Shown here in pieces: positions 6,685 to 13,211 of a DNA stretch of 16,050 nucleotides. Position 1 is the stretch's first letter; every line of letters begins with the position of its first letter. The stretch is from Candidatus Magasanikbacteria bacterium CG_4_10_14_0_8_um_filter_42_12. Lineage in GTDB: Bacteria; Patescibacteriota; Patescibacteriia; Magasanikbacterales; UBA922. Both the position numbers and the translations under genes were made by a program. The stretch is from positions 1 to 16,050 of the forward strand of contig PFLZ01000029.1 in the NCBI GenBank assembly GCA_002784795.1. Reading direction: 5' to 3'. A model generated the notes under the pieces. It saw nothing but the letters and a program-made list of their open reading frames with translations. It was not told the DNA's origin and did not search any database.

Positions 6685-8106
6685 TTAAAATGATGGTGGT
6701 TTTTGGTTGGGGGGCGGTGGCGGTGGTGCACCAGTCTCAAACTGTGTATCGAGATTTTTATAACTCGCTCGCGCTGCATCAAAGAACACTTTGATGACGC
6801 CGGTAGGACCGTTACGATGCTTTGCGACATGTATTTCACCAAGGCTACGCTCGTCTGGTGGAATTTCTTCTAGCTGATAGTTTCTATCAGCCGCCTTTCT
6901 ATAAATAAACATCACAATGTCAGCATCTTGCTCAATACTACCAGAATCTCTGAGGTGTGACAACTTTGGAATAGCCGGTTTTGTCTGTTCTACGGCACGA
7001 GAGAGCTGTGAGAGGCAGAGCACTGGGACATTGAGTTCACGGGCGAGCAGTTTGAGTCCGCGACTCATTTCGGCTACTTCTTGGACTCGGTTGTCACTAC
7101 TTCGGTTGCCTGTCGTGTTCATGAGTTGCAGGTAGTCAATAATAATCATATCAAGACCATGTTCGGCTTGGAGACGACGTGCTTTGGTTCGGATTTGAAG
7201 GACATTTTGCCCTGCATTGTCGTCGATAAAAATTTTTGCTTCAGAGAGCAATCCCATAGCATGACCAATTTTTGGAAAGTCGTTGCTATCTGGACGGTCC
7301 GAAAGATTACCTGTACGCATTTTCCACAAATCAACACCAGCCTCTGCACAGAGGAGACGATCGACGAGTTGTTCTTTACTCATTTCGAGAGAAAAAATGC
7401 CGACTTTTGCTTTTCCTCTGATTGCTGCATTTCTGGCAAAGTCGAGTGCAAGAGATGTCTTTCCAACGGCAGGACGTGCTGCTAGAATGACAAGATCAGA
7501 TTTTTGGAATCCTGCCATGAGTTCATCAAGTTTTGTAAATCCAGATGGGACGCCGCGCAATTTGCCTCGTTCTTTGTGGAGTTCGTCCATGCGTTCAAAG
7601 GCATTGTGAAGGATCGTATTGATCGGAACAAAATTTTGCTTGAGATGTTTTTGGGTGATCCCATAGAGATGTTGCATGGCATCGTCAAGGACCGTTTCAA
7701 CTTCATCGACATCTTCTTTGTATCCAAGCTTGTTGATATGTTCTGCTGCAGCGAGCAATTTTCGTAGCGTTGACTTTTTTTTTATAATTTTTGCATATTG
7801 CAGTATGTGTGAGGCTGTTGGGACCGCATTTGACAATCCTACCAGATAGCTTCGTCCGCCGACCCCTTCAATCAATTTCTTTTCTTCCAACTTATTTCCC
7901 AATGTCAATACATCCACGGGTTCATTTTTTGCATACAGTTCACGCATGCTTTCAAAAATGTGCTCATGTGATTTTTTGTAAAAATCATCAACATCTACCT
8001 GATCTGCAATTTTGATCATTGCTTCCTTATCAATCAAAATAGAGCCCAAAAGGGATCGTTCTGCTTCAATGTTGTGCGGAGGGATGCGGGCGAGCTCGTC
8101 TATCAT
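6685..8106 (-). CDS. dnaB: Replicative DNA helicase DnaB
   Basis: A 473-residue DnaB, of usual length. This hexameric 5'-3' helicase unwinds the replication fork and contacts primase through its N-terminal domain. The N-terminal helical domain covers about residues 8-110 and starts PPHNIEAERSLLGSIL. The RecA-like motor holds Walker A ARPAVGKTS (K216, T217), the catalytic Glu in FSLEMS (E241), Walker B IIIDYLQL (D324), SQLSR (366-370) and the arginine finger in KHRNGPTG (R431). No intein interrupts these motifs. The tail carries six consecutive prolines (461-466) and ends NQKPPSF. The ATG is preceded by AGAGG four bases away. It is probably co-transcribed with ybaB and recR. Confidence 0.98.
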   Translation of the reverse strand: MIDELARIPPHNIEAERSLLGSILIDKEAMIKIADQVDVDDFYKKSHEHIFESMRELYAKNEPVDVLTLGNKLEEKKLIEGVGGRSYLVGLSNAVPTASHILQYAKIIKKKSTLRKLLAAAEHINKLGYKEDVDEVETVLDDAMQHLYGITQKHLKQNFVPINTILHNAFERMDELHKERGKLRGVPSGFTKLDELMAGFQKSDLVILAARPAVGKTSLALDFARNAAIRGKAKVGIFSLEMSKEQLVDRLLCAEAGVDLWKMRTGNLSDRPDSNDFPKIGHAMGLLSEAKIFIDDNAGQNVLQIRTKARRLQAEHGLDMIIIDYLQLMNTTGNRSSDNRVQEVAEMSRGLKLLARELNVPVLCLSQLSRAVEQTKPAIPKLSHLRDSGSIEQDADIVMFIYRKAADRNYQLEEIPPDERSLGEIHVAKHRNGPTGVIKVFFDAARASYKNLDTQFETGAPPPPPPNQKPPSF

Positions 8107-8207
8107 AGGACCTCTATCCTAACGGAAAAGGAGTGTCCAGGCAAGCTGGGTTGGGGAAGGGGTGTGGGGAGGCTGTGTATGAAAAATAAACATTGCTTCA
8201 TTGACAC

Positions 8208-8229
8208 ACCTGCCTGCCGGCAGGCAGGT
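8208..8229. repeat. Perfect 22-bp palindrome built on CCTGCCTGCCGGCAGGCAGG
   Basis: The 20-base core occupies 8209-8228 and one further complementary pair flanks it. From memory, this core occurs scattered through many Parcubacteria-type genomes, often mistranslated as a PACRQAG or PAGRQAG peptide. It lies in the 228-base gap between dnaB and the next gene, where I see no coding sequence. I do not know its role. Confidence 0.85.
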
Positions 8230-8256
8230 TGTTACATTGTTGGCGTGCTGACAATG

Positions 8257-8285
8257 TTGACAAATATGCATATTCGGGCTAGGTT
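8257..8285 (+). promoter_or_regulatory. Possible promoter for the 8335 gene
   Basis: A perfect TTGACA (8257-8262) is followed after 17 bases by the weak -10 TAGGTT (8280-8285). The spacer begins with the 12-base palindrome AATATGCATATT (8263-8274), which could be an operator. The predicted start, near 8292, leaves a 43-base leader. Confidence 0.4.
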
Positions 8286-8334
8286 TAGATATCATGCTTT
8301 GGACGGACCTTAGCCTGAGACTGCGAGGGACTTC

Positions 8335-8832
8335 ATGGACGTGACGATGTTTACAAATTTCTCGGAGGCCGCTGCCTATGTCGCCGTCACTTTGGCTGAC
8401 ACTGGTCGCGTCTGGACTGCTGAAGAGTTCGGTGAGATTCGCGAGGCTTTGAGAGTCTTGGTGGGCGTGCCTATGTTTCAGAGCACTGTCACAGAAGCCT
8501 GGGTGATGTGGTATACACGGGTCCTCCAGCACTACGAAGAGTACCTCGTGATGCCGACTGAAAGGCATGCTGAAGGCTGGAAGTACTGGCATCTCGGCCA
8601 CTGGGATGGAGTGCACCCCAGTTTTCCTTCGGGACTGTTGGTCAGCTGGAGCGATATCAATACATACCTGCATCATCGGTACCTTGGCGATGCGTTTGTC
8701 GAGATCTACCCGCAGGTGCAAGCGTTGGTCCTCCGTCTCGTCGAGGCGACGAAGGAATTGAACTATGGGGACTGGCAGGCTCGCCTGGACATGCTTGAAC
8801 GCACCTTGCTCAGCGGGCGGTTCCATCGTTGA
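8335..8832 (+). CDS. Hypothetical protein, GC-rich codon use
   Basis: Predicted 165-residue soluble protein of a family I do not recognise. It has no signal peptide or membrane span. It is rich in Trp, Tyr and His, with clusters such as EAWVMWYTRVLQHYEEYL and EGWKYWHLGHWDGVHPSF, and ends in a helical region with ARLDMLERTLLSG. The ATG at 8335 follows GAGGGA by five bases, a clear ribosome binding site in a window where these are rare. Base composition differs sharply from its neighbours: one line inside it (8701-8760) is 36 of 60 GC, against 23 of 60 in the glycosyltransferase gene (9781-9840). This suggests foreign origin or a distinct expression class. A longer frame on the opposite strand is most likely a shadow of this one. 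Confidence 0.65.
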   Translation: MDVTMFTNFSEAAAYVAVTLADTGRVWTAEEFGEIREALRVLVGVPMFQSTVTEAWVMWYTRVLQHYEEYLVMPTERHAEGWKYWHLGHWDGVHPSFPSGLLVSWSDINTYLHHRYLGDAFVEIYPQVQALVLRLVEATKELNYGDWQARLDMLERTLLSGRFHR

Positions 8833-8859
8833 CGATCCGTTTCTGGCACACGGATGTCC

Positions 8860-8882
8860 GCGTCATCGATCTTCGATGGCGC
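8860..8882. other. Strong hairpin after the 8335 gene
   Basis: A 10-bp stem with a TCT loop (GCGTCATCGA pairing with TCGATGGCGC, one T-G wobble) lies 28 bases past the stop codon. A weaker hairpin (ATCCGT with ACGGAT) lies just before it at 8834-8854. No T run follows directly; the next is near 8910. It may end or protect the upstream transcript. Confidence 0.4.
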
Positions 8883-8920
8883 GGGCGTTCCTTACACTAC
8901 CTATGGTGTTTTTTTATACA

Positions 8921-8949
8921 TTGCAGTTACTCTTTGTTTTCACTATACT
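8921..8949 (+). promoter_or_regulatory. Promoter of the GT4 glycosyltransferase gene
   Basis: TTGCAG (8921-8926) is followed after 17 bases by TATACT (8944-8949), predicting a start near 8956. This places the leader immediately before ATG 8976. It argues against the longer frame that begins at TTG 8829. Confidence 0.7.
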
Positions 8950-8975
8950 GTGTAGCAAAGCATAGTAGAACATTC

Positions 8976-10202
8976 ATGAACATTTGTGTTATCAACAATT
9001 TATATCCGCCACTGGCTCGTGGTGGGGCAGAGCAGGTAGTAGAGAAGACTGTGGCAGGTCTGCTTGATGCTGGGCATAGTGTTGTTTTGATAACACTTGG
9101 GAAAGGTGGTACTGATGTGGCAACCCCTCCTAACCTCCCCTTAAAAAGGGGAGGGACATGTGTTAATACATATGTATATCATCCCTGGAACTTATTTTTT
9201 TATACAGATGCGCACAAGCATGGATTTCTCGCTCGATTTGTGTGGCATCTCGTTGATATGTTTCACGTTGGTTCGGCTCGATTTGTCAGAGAAGTACTCG
9301 AAAAAGAACAGTCCGATGTTGTGCACACGCACAATCTGATGGGGCTTGGTTTTTTGATCCCTCGCGTGATCCGTTCACTTCGTATTCGTCACGTACATAC
9401 GGTGCATGATGTGCAGCTCGTAGAGCCGAGTGGCATTATTTTGAAACAAAAAGAACATGCATTCAGATACAATGGATTGCCTACGCGCGTGTATGCTGGG
9501 CTCATGCGCCGTCTGATGGGCTCTCCTGATGTAGTGATTTCACCATCAAATTTTTTATTAGAATTTTATCGACGATGGAAATTTTTTCCGCAGTCGCAAT
9601 TTGTGCAACTCAGAAATCCGATGACCTTTTCATTAATAAACAATAAGCAATTAACAATAAACAATGCTAACGCATTTCATTTTTATTACATTGGGCAAGT
9701 TGAGGAACACAAAGGGGTGTTGTTTCTACTGAAAACAATTTTGAATTTTTCTACCGAGAAAGATTGTGAACTTCATATTGTTGGAGATGGCTCAATATTG
9801 GAAGACGTGAAAAAAAAGGCAGAGAAAGATGAAAGAGTCATTATTCATGGAAGAGTCAGTAGAGAAAAATTGCCAGATATTTTTGCTGATGCAGATATGG
9901 TGATCGTTCCATCCTTATGTTATGAAAATTCACCGACAGTTATTTTTGAAAGTTTTGCGTTTGGAGTGCCAGTTTTGGCGAGTCATATCGAGGGAATTGC
10001 AGAACTTATTGAAGAAGGAAAGCAAGGAATAACATTTCGAGCAGGGGATGAAAAAGAATTATCAGAAAAATTGTCGTGGTGTCTTGATCATGCGGAAGAT
10101 GTTGCAGACATGGGAATGCATACGGGTACATTTCTCAAAGCAATGTCTTCTCAGGAATATGTGCCGACACTATTGTCACTCTACGAAGAAAAAAAGAAAT
10201 GA
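8976..10202 (+). CDS. Family 4 (GT-B) glycosyltransferase with two in-frame repeat insertions
   Basis: Predicted 408-residue cytoplasmic or peripheral glycosyltransferase of the GT4 group, transferring a nucleotide-activated sugar to a surface glycan or lipid. The N-terminal Rossmann half begins MNICVINNLYPPLARGGAEQ (glycine loop G16-G17). The C-terminal half has YIGQVEEHKG (K246), LHIVGDG, IIHGRVSREKLPDIFADADM, and the EX7E motif with E317 and E325 in YENSPTVIFE, followed by FGVPVLASHIEGIAELI. The frame is open upstream to 8829, but the family start and the promoter at 8921-8949 indicate 8976. Residues 49-61 (ATPPNLPLKRGGT) are encoded by a dispersed palindromic repeat, and the segment around LINNKQLTINNANA by a 14-base tandem repeat. 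Both lie in likely loops and keep the frame. A strong terminator follows. Confidence 0.93.
   Translation: MNICVINNLYPPLARGGAEQVVEKTVAGLLDAGHSVVLITLGKGGTDVATPPNLPLKRGGTCVNTYVYHPWNLFFYTDAHKHGFLARFVWHLVDMFHVGSARFVREVLEKEQSDVVHTHNLMGLGFLIPRVIRSLRIRHVHTVHDVQLVEPSGIILKQKEHAFRYNGLPTRVYAGLMRRLMGSPDVVISPSNFLLEFYRRWKFFPQSQFVQLRNPMTFSLINNKQLTINNANAFHFYYIGQVEEHKGVLFLLKTILNFSTEKDCELHIVGDGSILEDVKKKAEKDERVIIHGRVSREKLPDIFADADMVIVPSLCYENSPTVIFESFAFGVPVLASHIEGIAELIEEGKQGITFRAGDEKELSEKLSWCLDHAEDVADMGMHTGTFLKAMSSQEYVPTLLSLYEEKKK
9120..9157 (+). repeat. Dispersed palindromic repeat inserted in frame in a gene
   Basis: This is the third copy of the element seen at 6187-6284. It reads GCAACCCCTCCTAACCTCCC and onward, with the stem CCTCCCCTT / AAGGGGAGG around a short A-rich loop. 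It is translated as ATPPNLPLKRGGT between the second strand of the Rossmann fold and the sequence that follows. Confidence 0.88.
9639..9666 (+). repeat. Tandem 14-base repeat inside the glycosyltransferase gene
   Basis: AACAATAAGCAATT (9639-9652) is followed directly by AACAATAAACAATG (9653-9666), a 12 of 14 match. It encodes an Asn-rich stretch (NNKQLTINN) in the linker between the two Rossmann halves. Confidence 0.8.
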
Positions 10203-10213
10203 TATAAACAGCG

Positions 10214-10238
10214 CACGCTTGCAAAAGCGTGTTTTTTT
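10214..10238 (+). terminator. Rho-independent terminator after the glycosyltransferase
   Basis: CACGCTT (10214-10220) pairs perfectly with AAGCGTG (10225-10231) around a GCAA tetraloop and is followed by seven T. It lies 11 bases past the stop codon. Confidence 0.95.
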
Positions 10239-10277
10239 GATATTATCGTGCGATAAAATTCATGAGGCTTTTGTTGA

Positions 10278-10294
10278 AGAGAAATGATTTCTCT
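10278..10294. other. Perfect dyad, possible operator
   Basis: AGAGAAA-TGA-TTTCTCT is a 7-bp inverted repeat with a 3-base centre, 34 bases before the GTG of the broken gene. A TTATCG-TG-CGATAA dyad (10243-10256) and a TAAAAT -10-like word (10254-10259) lie just upstream. These could form a regulated promoter, but no regulator gene is visible nearby. Confidence 0.3.
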
Positions 10295-10327
10295 CTACCG
10301 TTGGCTTTATGAATCACAGGGGGAATT

Positions 10328-10794
10328 GTGAACGGTCCAGCATGGAGATCTCCGAAAGTTCCTTTTGTACCTGAGGTAGTCAGGAATGCCCTGTTAGAGA
10401 GTCGTGTCAAGACGACGTCTCTCTCAATTGTCTATCGGTCTTCTGAAGACATTTGCATTCTGGTTCCACCTTCGGGCAACTGTGTCCATAGAGATGGAAC
10501 CTGCCATGTGCATTGGTATGTCACCGACGCACATGACATTTCGGTCTCTGGAATAAGCTTTATGCGAGTGGTGAATTTTACCAGATTGACAGGGTTTCTT
10601 GCCTTTGCAACGATTTCCCGCCTCTCGTGATTCGTGGCGACACGAGCCGCAAGCAAGGCACGTACGTCGTGGTTGGTGAAGATACCCTCGATCATACTGG
10701 AAAAGTGGTCAAGCGTACTATTCGACGTGTTGTCGTTACGCTAAATGCATCACTTCAAAAAGTCGCCAACATCATCCGGAATGGATGTAGGTAA
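10328..10794 (+). pseudogene. Hypothetical gene split by an apparent one-base deletion
   Basis: The first part reads from GTG 10328, preceded by AGGGGG at good spacing, to about 10540 (…HVHWYVTDAHDI). That frame then turns into unlikely sequence and stops at 10628-10630. The frame one base earlier is open from 10537 to a stop at 10792-10794 and continues sensibly (FGLWNKLYASGEFYQIDRV … VKRTIRRVVVTLNASLQKV). Adding one T to the TTT at 10539-10541 joins the two into about 156 codons. Codon use is GC-rich, like the 8335 gene. I recognise no domain; the product would be soluble with several Cys and His residues. It could be a real pseudogene, an assembly or sequencing error, or less likely a programmed shift, since no classical slippery heptamer is present. 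Confidence 0.6.
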
Positions 10795-10879
10795 GCCGAC
10801 AACGAGAAGCTGATTTTGTTCTTTTTTCCTCGACCCAACGTCTTCACTGACGACAGGGCGAGGAGCTGACAGGAGGGGA

Positions 10880-10908
10880 GAGATGCCGCCGAGAGCAGCG
10901 CGCATCTC
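10880..10908. other. Hairpin in the gap after the two converging genes
   Basis: GAGATGC (10880-10886) pairs with GCATCTC (10902-10908) across a 15-base loop. It lies 30 bases past the stop of the leftward membrane-protein gene and could help end that transcript, although no T run follows in either direction. Confidence 0.3.
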
Positions 10909-10937
10909 CTTCCGACTATGGTTCGTAGCTATACGAA

Positions 10938-13145
10938 TTATTGAGGAAGCAGTGGTGTTCGATCATATTCAAAAATCCATACAGCGCCATTATCAATGAT
11001 CTGCCAACTATCGGCAGTTTTTTTTGCGCCTTCGATAATCTGGTCTGCATTTGCCCAGTACCTGTTTACGACAAAATAGCTGGTGTCAACATGCACGAGA
11101 TCCATCGCAGCATTCATGAATTCGCGTTTTTGTCCTTCGTAGAGCATCTTGCCGTATTGTTGATAGAGCGGACCTCCTGTGGGAACTGAATAGTAAAATA
11201 GTTCACCGACAGATGTATGATAACTTTTTGCAAAACTAAATTTTGTGAGTGCGGCTGCTGACACCAGTTGATTTGCGAGAACGATGTAGTCTTCCTGATA
11301 GATCTCGCTGATGATGTCATCACGTTGCAACTCTCCGATAGTGCCGATTGTGAGTGTAGGATCTGGAATAAACGAGGGCGAAATGGCAAATCGTGTTTCA
11401 TGTTTGTATATCCACTCGACAGCATCAAAGTCAGCTTGTGTAATATTGAATCCGGGAAATCGTGCTTTGATATTTCTCTGTGGATATGAAAAATAAAGTG
11501 ACATGGTAAGTGCTCCTGCACAACAGAGGATGGCAAGTGTTTTGATTGAGGATTTTTTTAGTGTTGTGAAAAATAGGTATATGCCATACATCATCCATGG
11601 CAAGAGAAAAAGCATGCTGGCTTTGACTAAACGAAGGGGATAGTCACCTTGTTCATATACGACAACGTCTGGGAATGTTACCCAAGAACGCAGGAGCCAT
11701 GCACTGAGAAATAGTGCGAGCGCCGTAACCGGATAGAGATATGTGTTGATTGTTTTTTTCTTGTACAACAGAAATCCACCAGTTGCCAGGACAAGTGCAA
11801 TAGGAATAATCAATCGTTCCCATGTATACACCAGTTCCCACTGTATTGGTGCGTGCTGGAGATACCAATATGGTCGAGCAAACAGTTCCAGAAAGTGTGG
11901 AATTGCTGTGAAAGGATTTCCAAATACTGGCAGTCCATTGCCAGTACGAAAATTATTGATACTAAAAAGAAGGGGGAGAAGAATGAGTTGGCCGAGACTG
12001 CTCAGTGACAGCCATACAAATTTCCAGACTCGTGATGCTGATTTTTTTAGGAGCACTGCTGTGAGAAAAAAGACAAAGATTGGCGCCCCAATCAGTGGAT
12101 GCGTGATGAGTGCTGAGAGGGTGAGGAGAAGAGGAATGTACCAGGAAGTCCCATTTTTTTGATATGCAAACGTTGCAAAAATTGCGAGGAGCGAAAGAAG
12201 CACAACCAGATTGTGTGGCGTGGTGAGATGAAATGACAAAAATGGAATGAATACAATGCCAAGAGTGAGGAGTATCTGCCACGATGATTGGATATGTGGC
12301 CAGACTCGTTTCAGCGTTTGTGCTACCATCGCCGGAATCAGACTTGCAGCGAGTATCGGCACCAGCAAGACATCTATCCAAAAAAGTGGTACATAGGTGA
12401 GATGAGAAAGAAAGACCACAAGGCTATACTGACCAATATAATATGGTTGTTTTGGGAGTATAGATCCGTACGCAAAAATCCATTGCTCAGTGGCTCTATG
12501 AATAAAGGCGTCAAATCCGTACCCAAGTGGATACAGGAGTGGTGCAATGGCATAGAGTGTAAAGAGGTGAAGTGAGACGAGCGCAAGTGCCATCGATCTA
12601 TAGGAGTGTTTTGAAACTGTATAGAATAAGAGTAGGGTAGACAAGGTGAATATAACAAAAAACCAGAGTGTCACAGCTTGCCAGGGAGAAGGCATGAGTT
12701 CCACGGTTCTCCGAGACCAGAGCAGACCGAGGAGCGTTGTATCAAGAAAACCAACAGTGATTGTCAGGAAGACGATCTTTGCATCGCGGAATGGATGACG
12801 AATATCTTCAAAAAATCGTTTCCATTTGTATGCAAACTGCATGGTCTTTTGTATTGGGCGCATTCTGAGAGGAATCCAAAAGAGTCCCCACGATATACAG
12901 AGTATCGCAAGACTTGTGATGAGTGTCGTGCCATATGCATAGTACACAATGGCATTTGACAGAATCAGATATGACAGCAGAACGAGTGCGCCGGATATGT
13001 GACTCCCCAAAGACCTCCGACTGTGGGCAAGAAAGAGATACACATATACTGCAAGACCACCCAGGCCAAGTACCCACGAGTGGAGAAAGAGGCTATTTAG
13101 GAGTACAATAGAGAGTGGCAGTAGGGGAAGAAATCGATGTCTCAT
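10938..13145 (-). CDS. Large multi-spanning membrane protein, GT-C-like
   Basis: Predicted 735-residue protein with roughly a dozen membrane spans up to about residue 570, then a soluble C-terminal domain of about 160 residues. After the first group of spans, an external loop carries D-x3-H-x3-E-Q (D212, H216, E220, Q221), followed by GSILP. This position and pattern recall the acidic first loop of GT-C enzymes (Pmt/ArnT/STT3), which take sugars from polyprenyl-phosphate donors. The C-terminal part (ITQADFDAVEWIYKHE … YIVLANQLVSAAAL … YFVVNRYW) resembles the soluble domains attached to such enzymes. Function is inference; no canonical DxD is seen. It is transcribed divergently from the phosphatidyltransferase, and the partial gene at 13825-16050 shares its layout and motif. 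No Shine-Dalgarno site precedes the ATG. Confidence 0.8.
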   Translation of the reverse strand: MRHRFLPLLPLSIVLLNSLFLHSWVLGLGGLAVYVYLFLAHSRRSLGSHISGALVLLSYLILSNAIVYYAYGTTLITSLAILCISWGLFWIPLRMRPIQKTMQFAYKWKRFFEDIRHPFRDAKIVFLTITVGFLDTTLLGLLWSRRTVELMPSPWQAVTLWFFVIFTLSTLLLFYTVSKHSYRSMALALVSLHLFTLYAIAPLLYPLGYGFDAFIHRATEQWIFAYGSILPKQPYYIGQYSLVVFLSHLTYVPLFWIDVLLVPILAASLIPAMVAQTLKRVWPHIQSSWQILLTLGIVFIPFLSFHLTTPHNLVVLLSLLAIFATFAYQKNGTSWYIPLLLTLSALITHPLIGAPIFVFFLTAVLLKKSASRVWKFVWLSLSSLGQLILLPLLFSINNFRTGNGLPVFGNPFTAIPHFLELFARPYWYLQHAPIQWELVYTWERLIIPIALVLATGGFLLYKKKTINTYLYPVTALALFLSAWLLRSWVTFPDVVVYEQGDYPLRLVKASMLFLLPWMMYGIYLFFTTLKKSSIKTLAILCCAGALTMSLYFSYPQRNIKARFPGFNITQADFDAVEWIYKHETRFAISPSFIPDPTLTIGTIGELQRDDIISEIYQEDYIVLANQLVSAAALTKFSFAKSYHTSVGELFYYSVPTGGPLYQQYGKMLYEGQKREFMNAAMDLVHVDTSYFVVNRYWANADQIIEGAKKTADSWQIIDNGAVWIFEYDRTPLLPQ

Positions 13146-13178
13146 GTGAATTGATTTTTTTTACTTTTCATATATATC

Positions 13179-13187
13179 TGCTAGTAT
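13179..13187 (+). promoter_or_regulatory. Extended -10 promoter of the phosphatidyltransferase gene
   Basis: TGC (13179-13181) is followed by TAGTAT (13182-13187). The predicted start, at about 13194, is one base before the ATG at 13195, which implies an essentially leaderless mRNA. It shares its -10 bases with the leftward promoter. Confidence 0.5.
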
Positions 13188-13211
13188 ACGTGGTATGAGG
13201 AAAGTCATCAA
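13183..13211 (-). promoter_or_regulatory. Promoter of the 735-residue membrane protein gene
   Basis: Read leftward, TTGATG (13211-13206) is followed after 17 bases by TATACT (13188-13183), predicting a start near 13176 and a leader of about 30 bases. Its -35 lies inside the opposing gene, and its -10 overlaps the rightward -10 almost completely. Confidence 0.6.

Noticed and set aside
8116..8144. dnaB promoter TTGCCT-N17-TAGGAT on the minus strand
   Set aside because: The predicted start, at about 8109, would exclude the visible AGAGG ribosome binding site, so the match is probably chance.
8119..8826. 235-codon reading frame on the minus strand opposite the 8335 gene
   Set aside because: It runs through the palindrome, has no ribosome binding site, and is the complement of a frame with a good Shine-Dalgarno site and plausible composition.
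8829..8975. N-terminal extension of the GT4 glycosyltransferase from TTG 8829
   Set aside because: The promoter at 8921-8949 lies inside it, and the family N-terminus begins at Met 8976.
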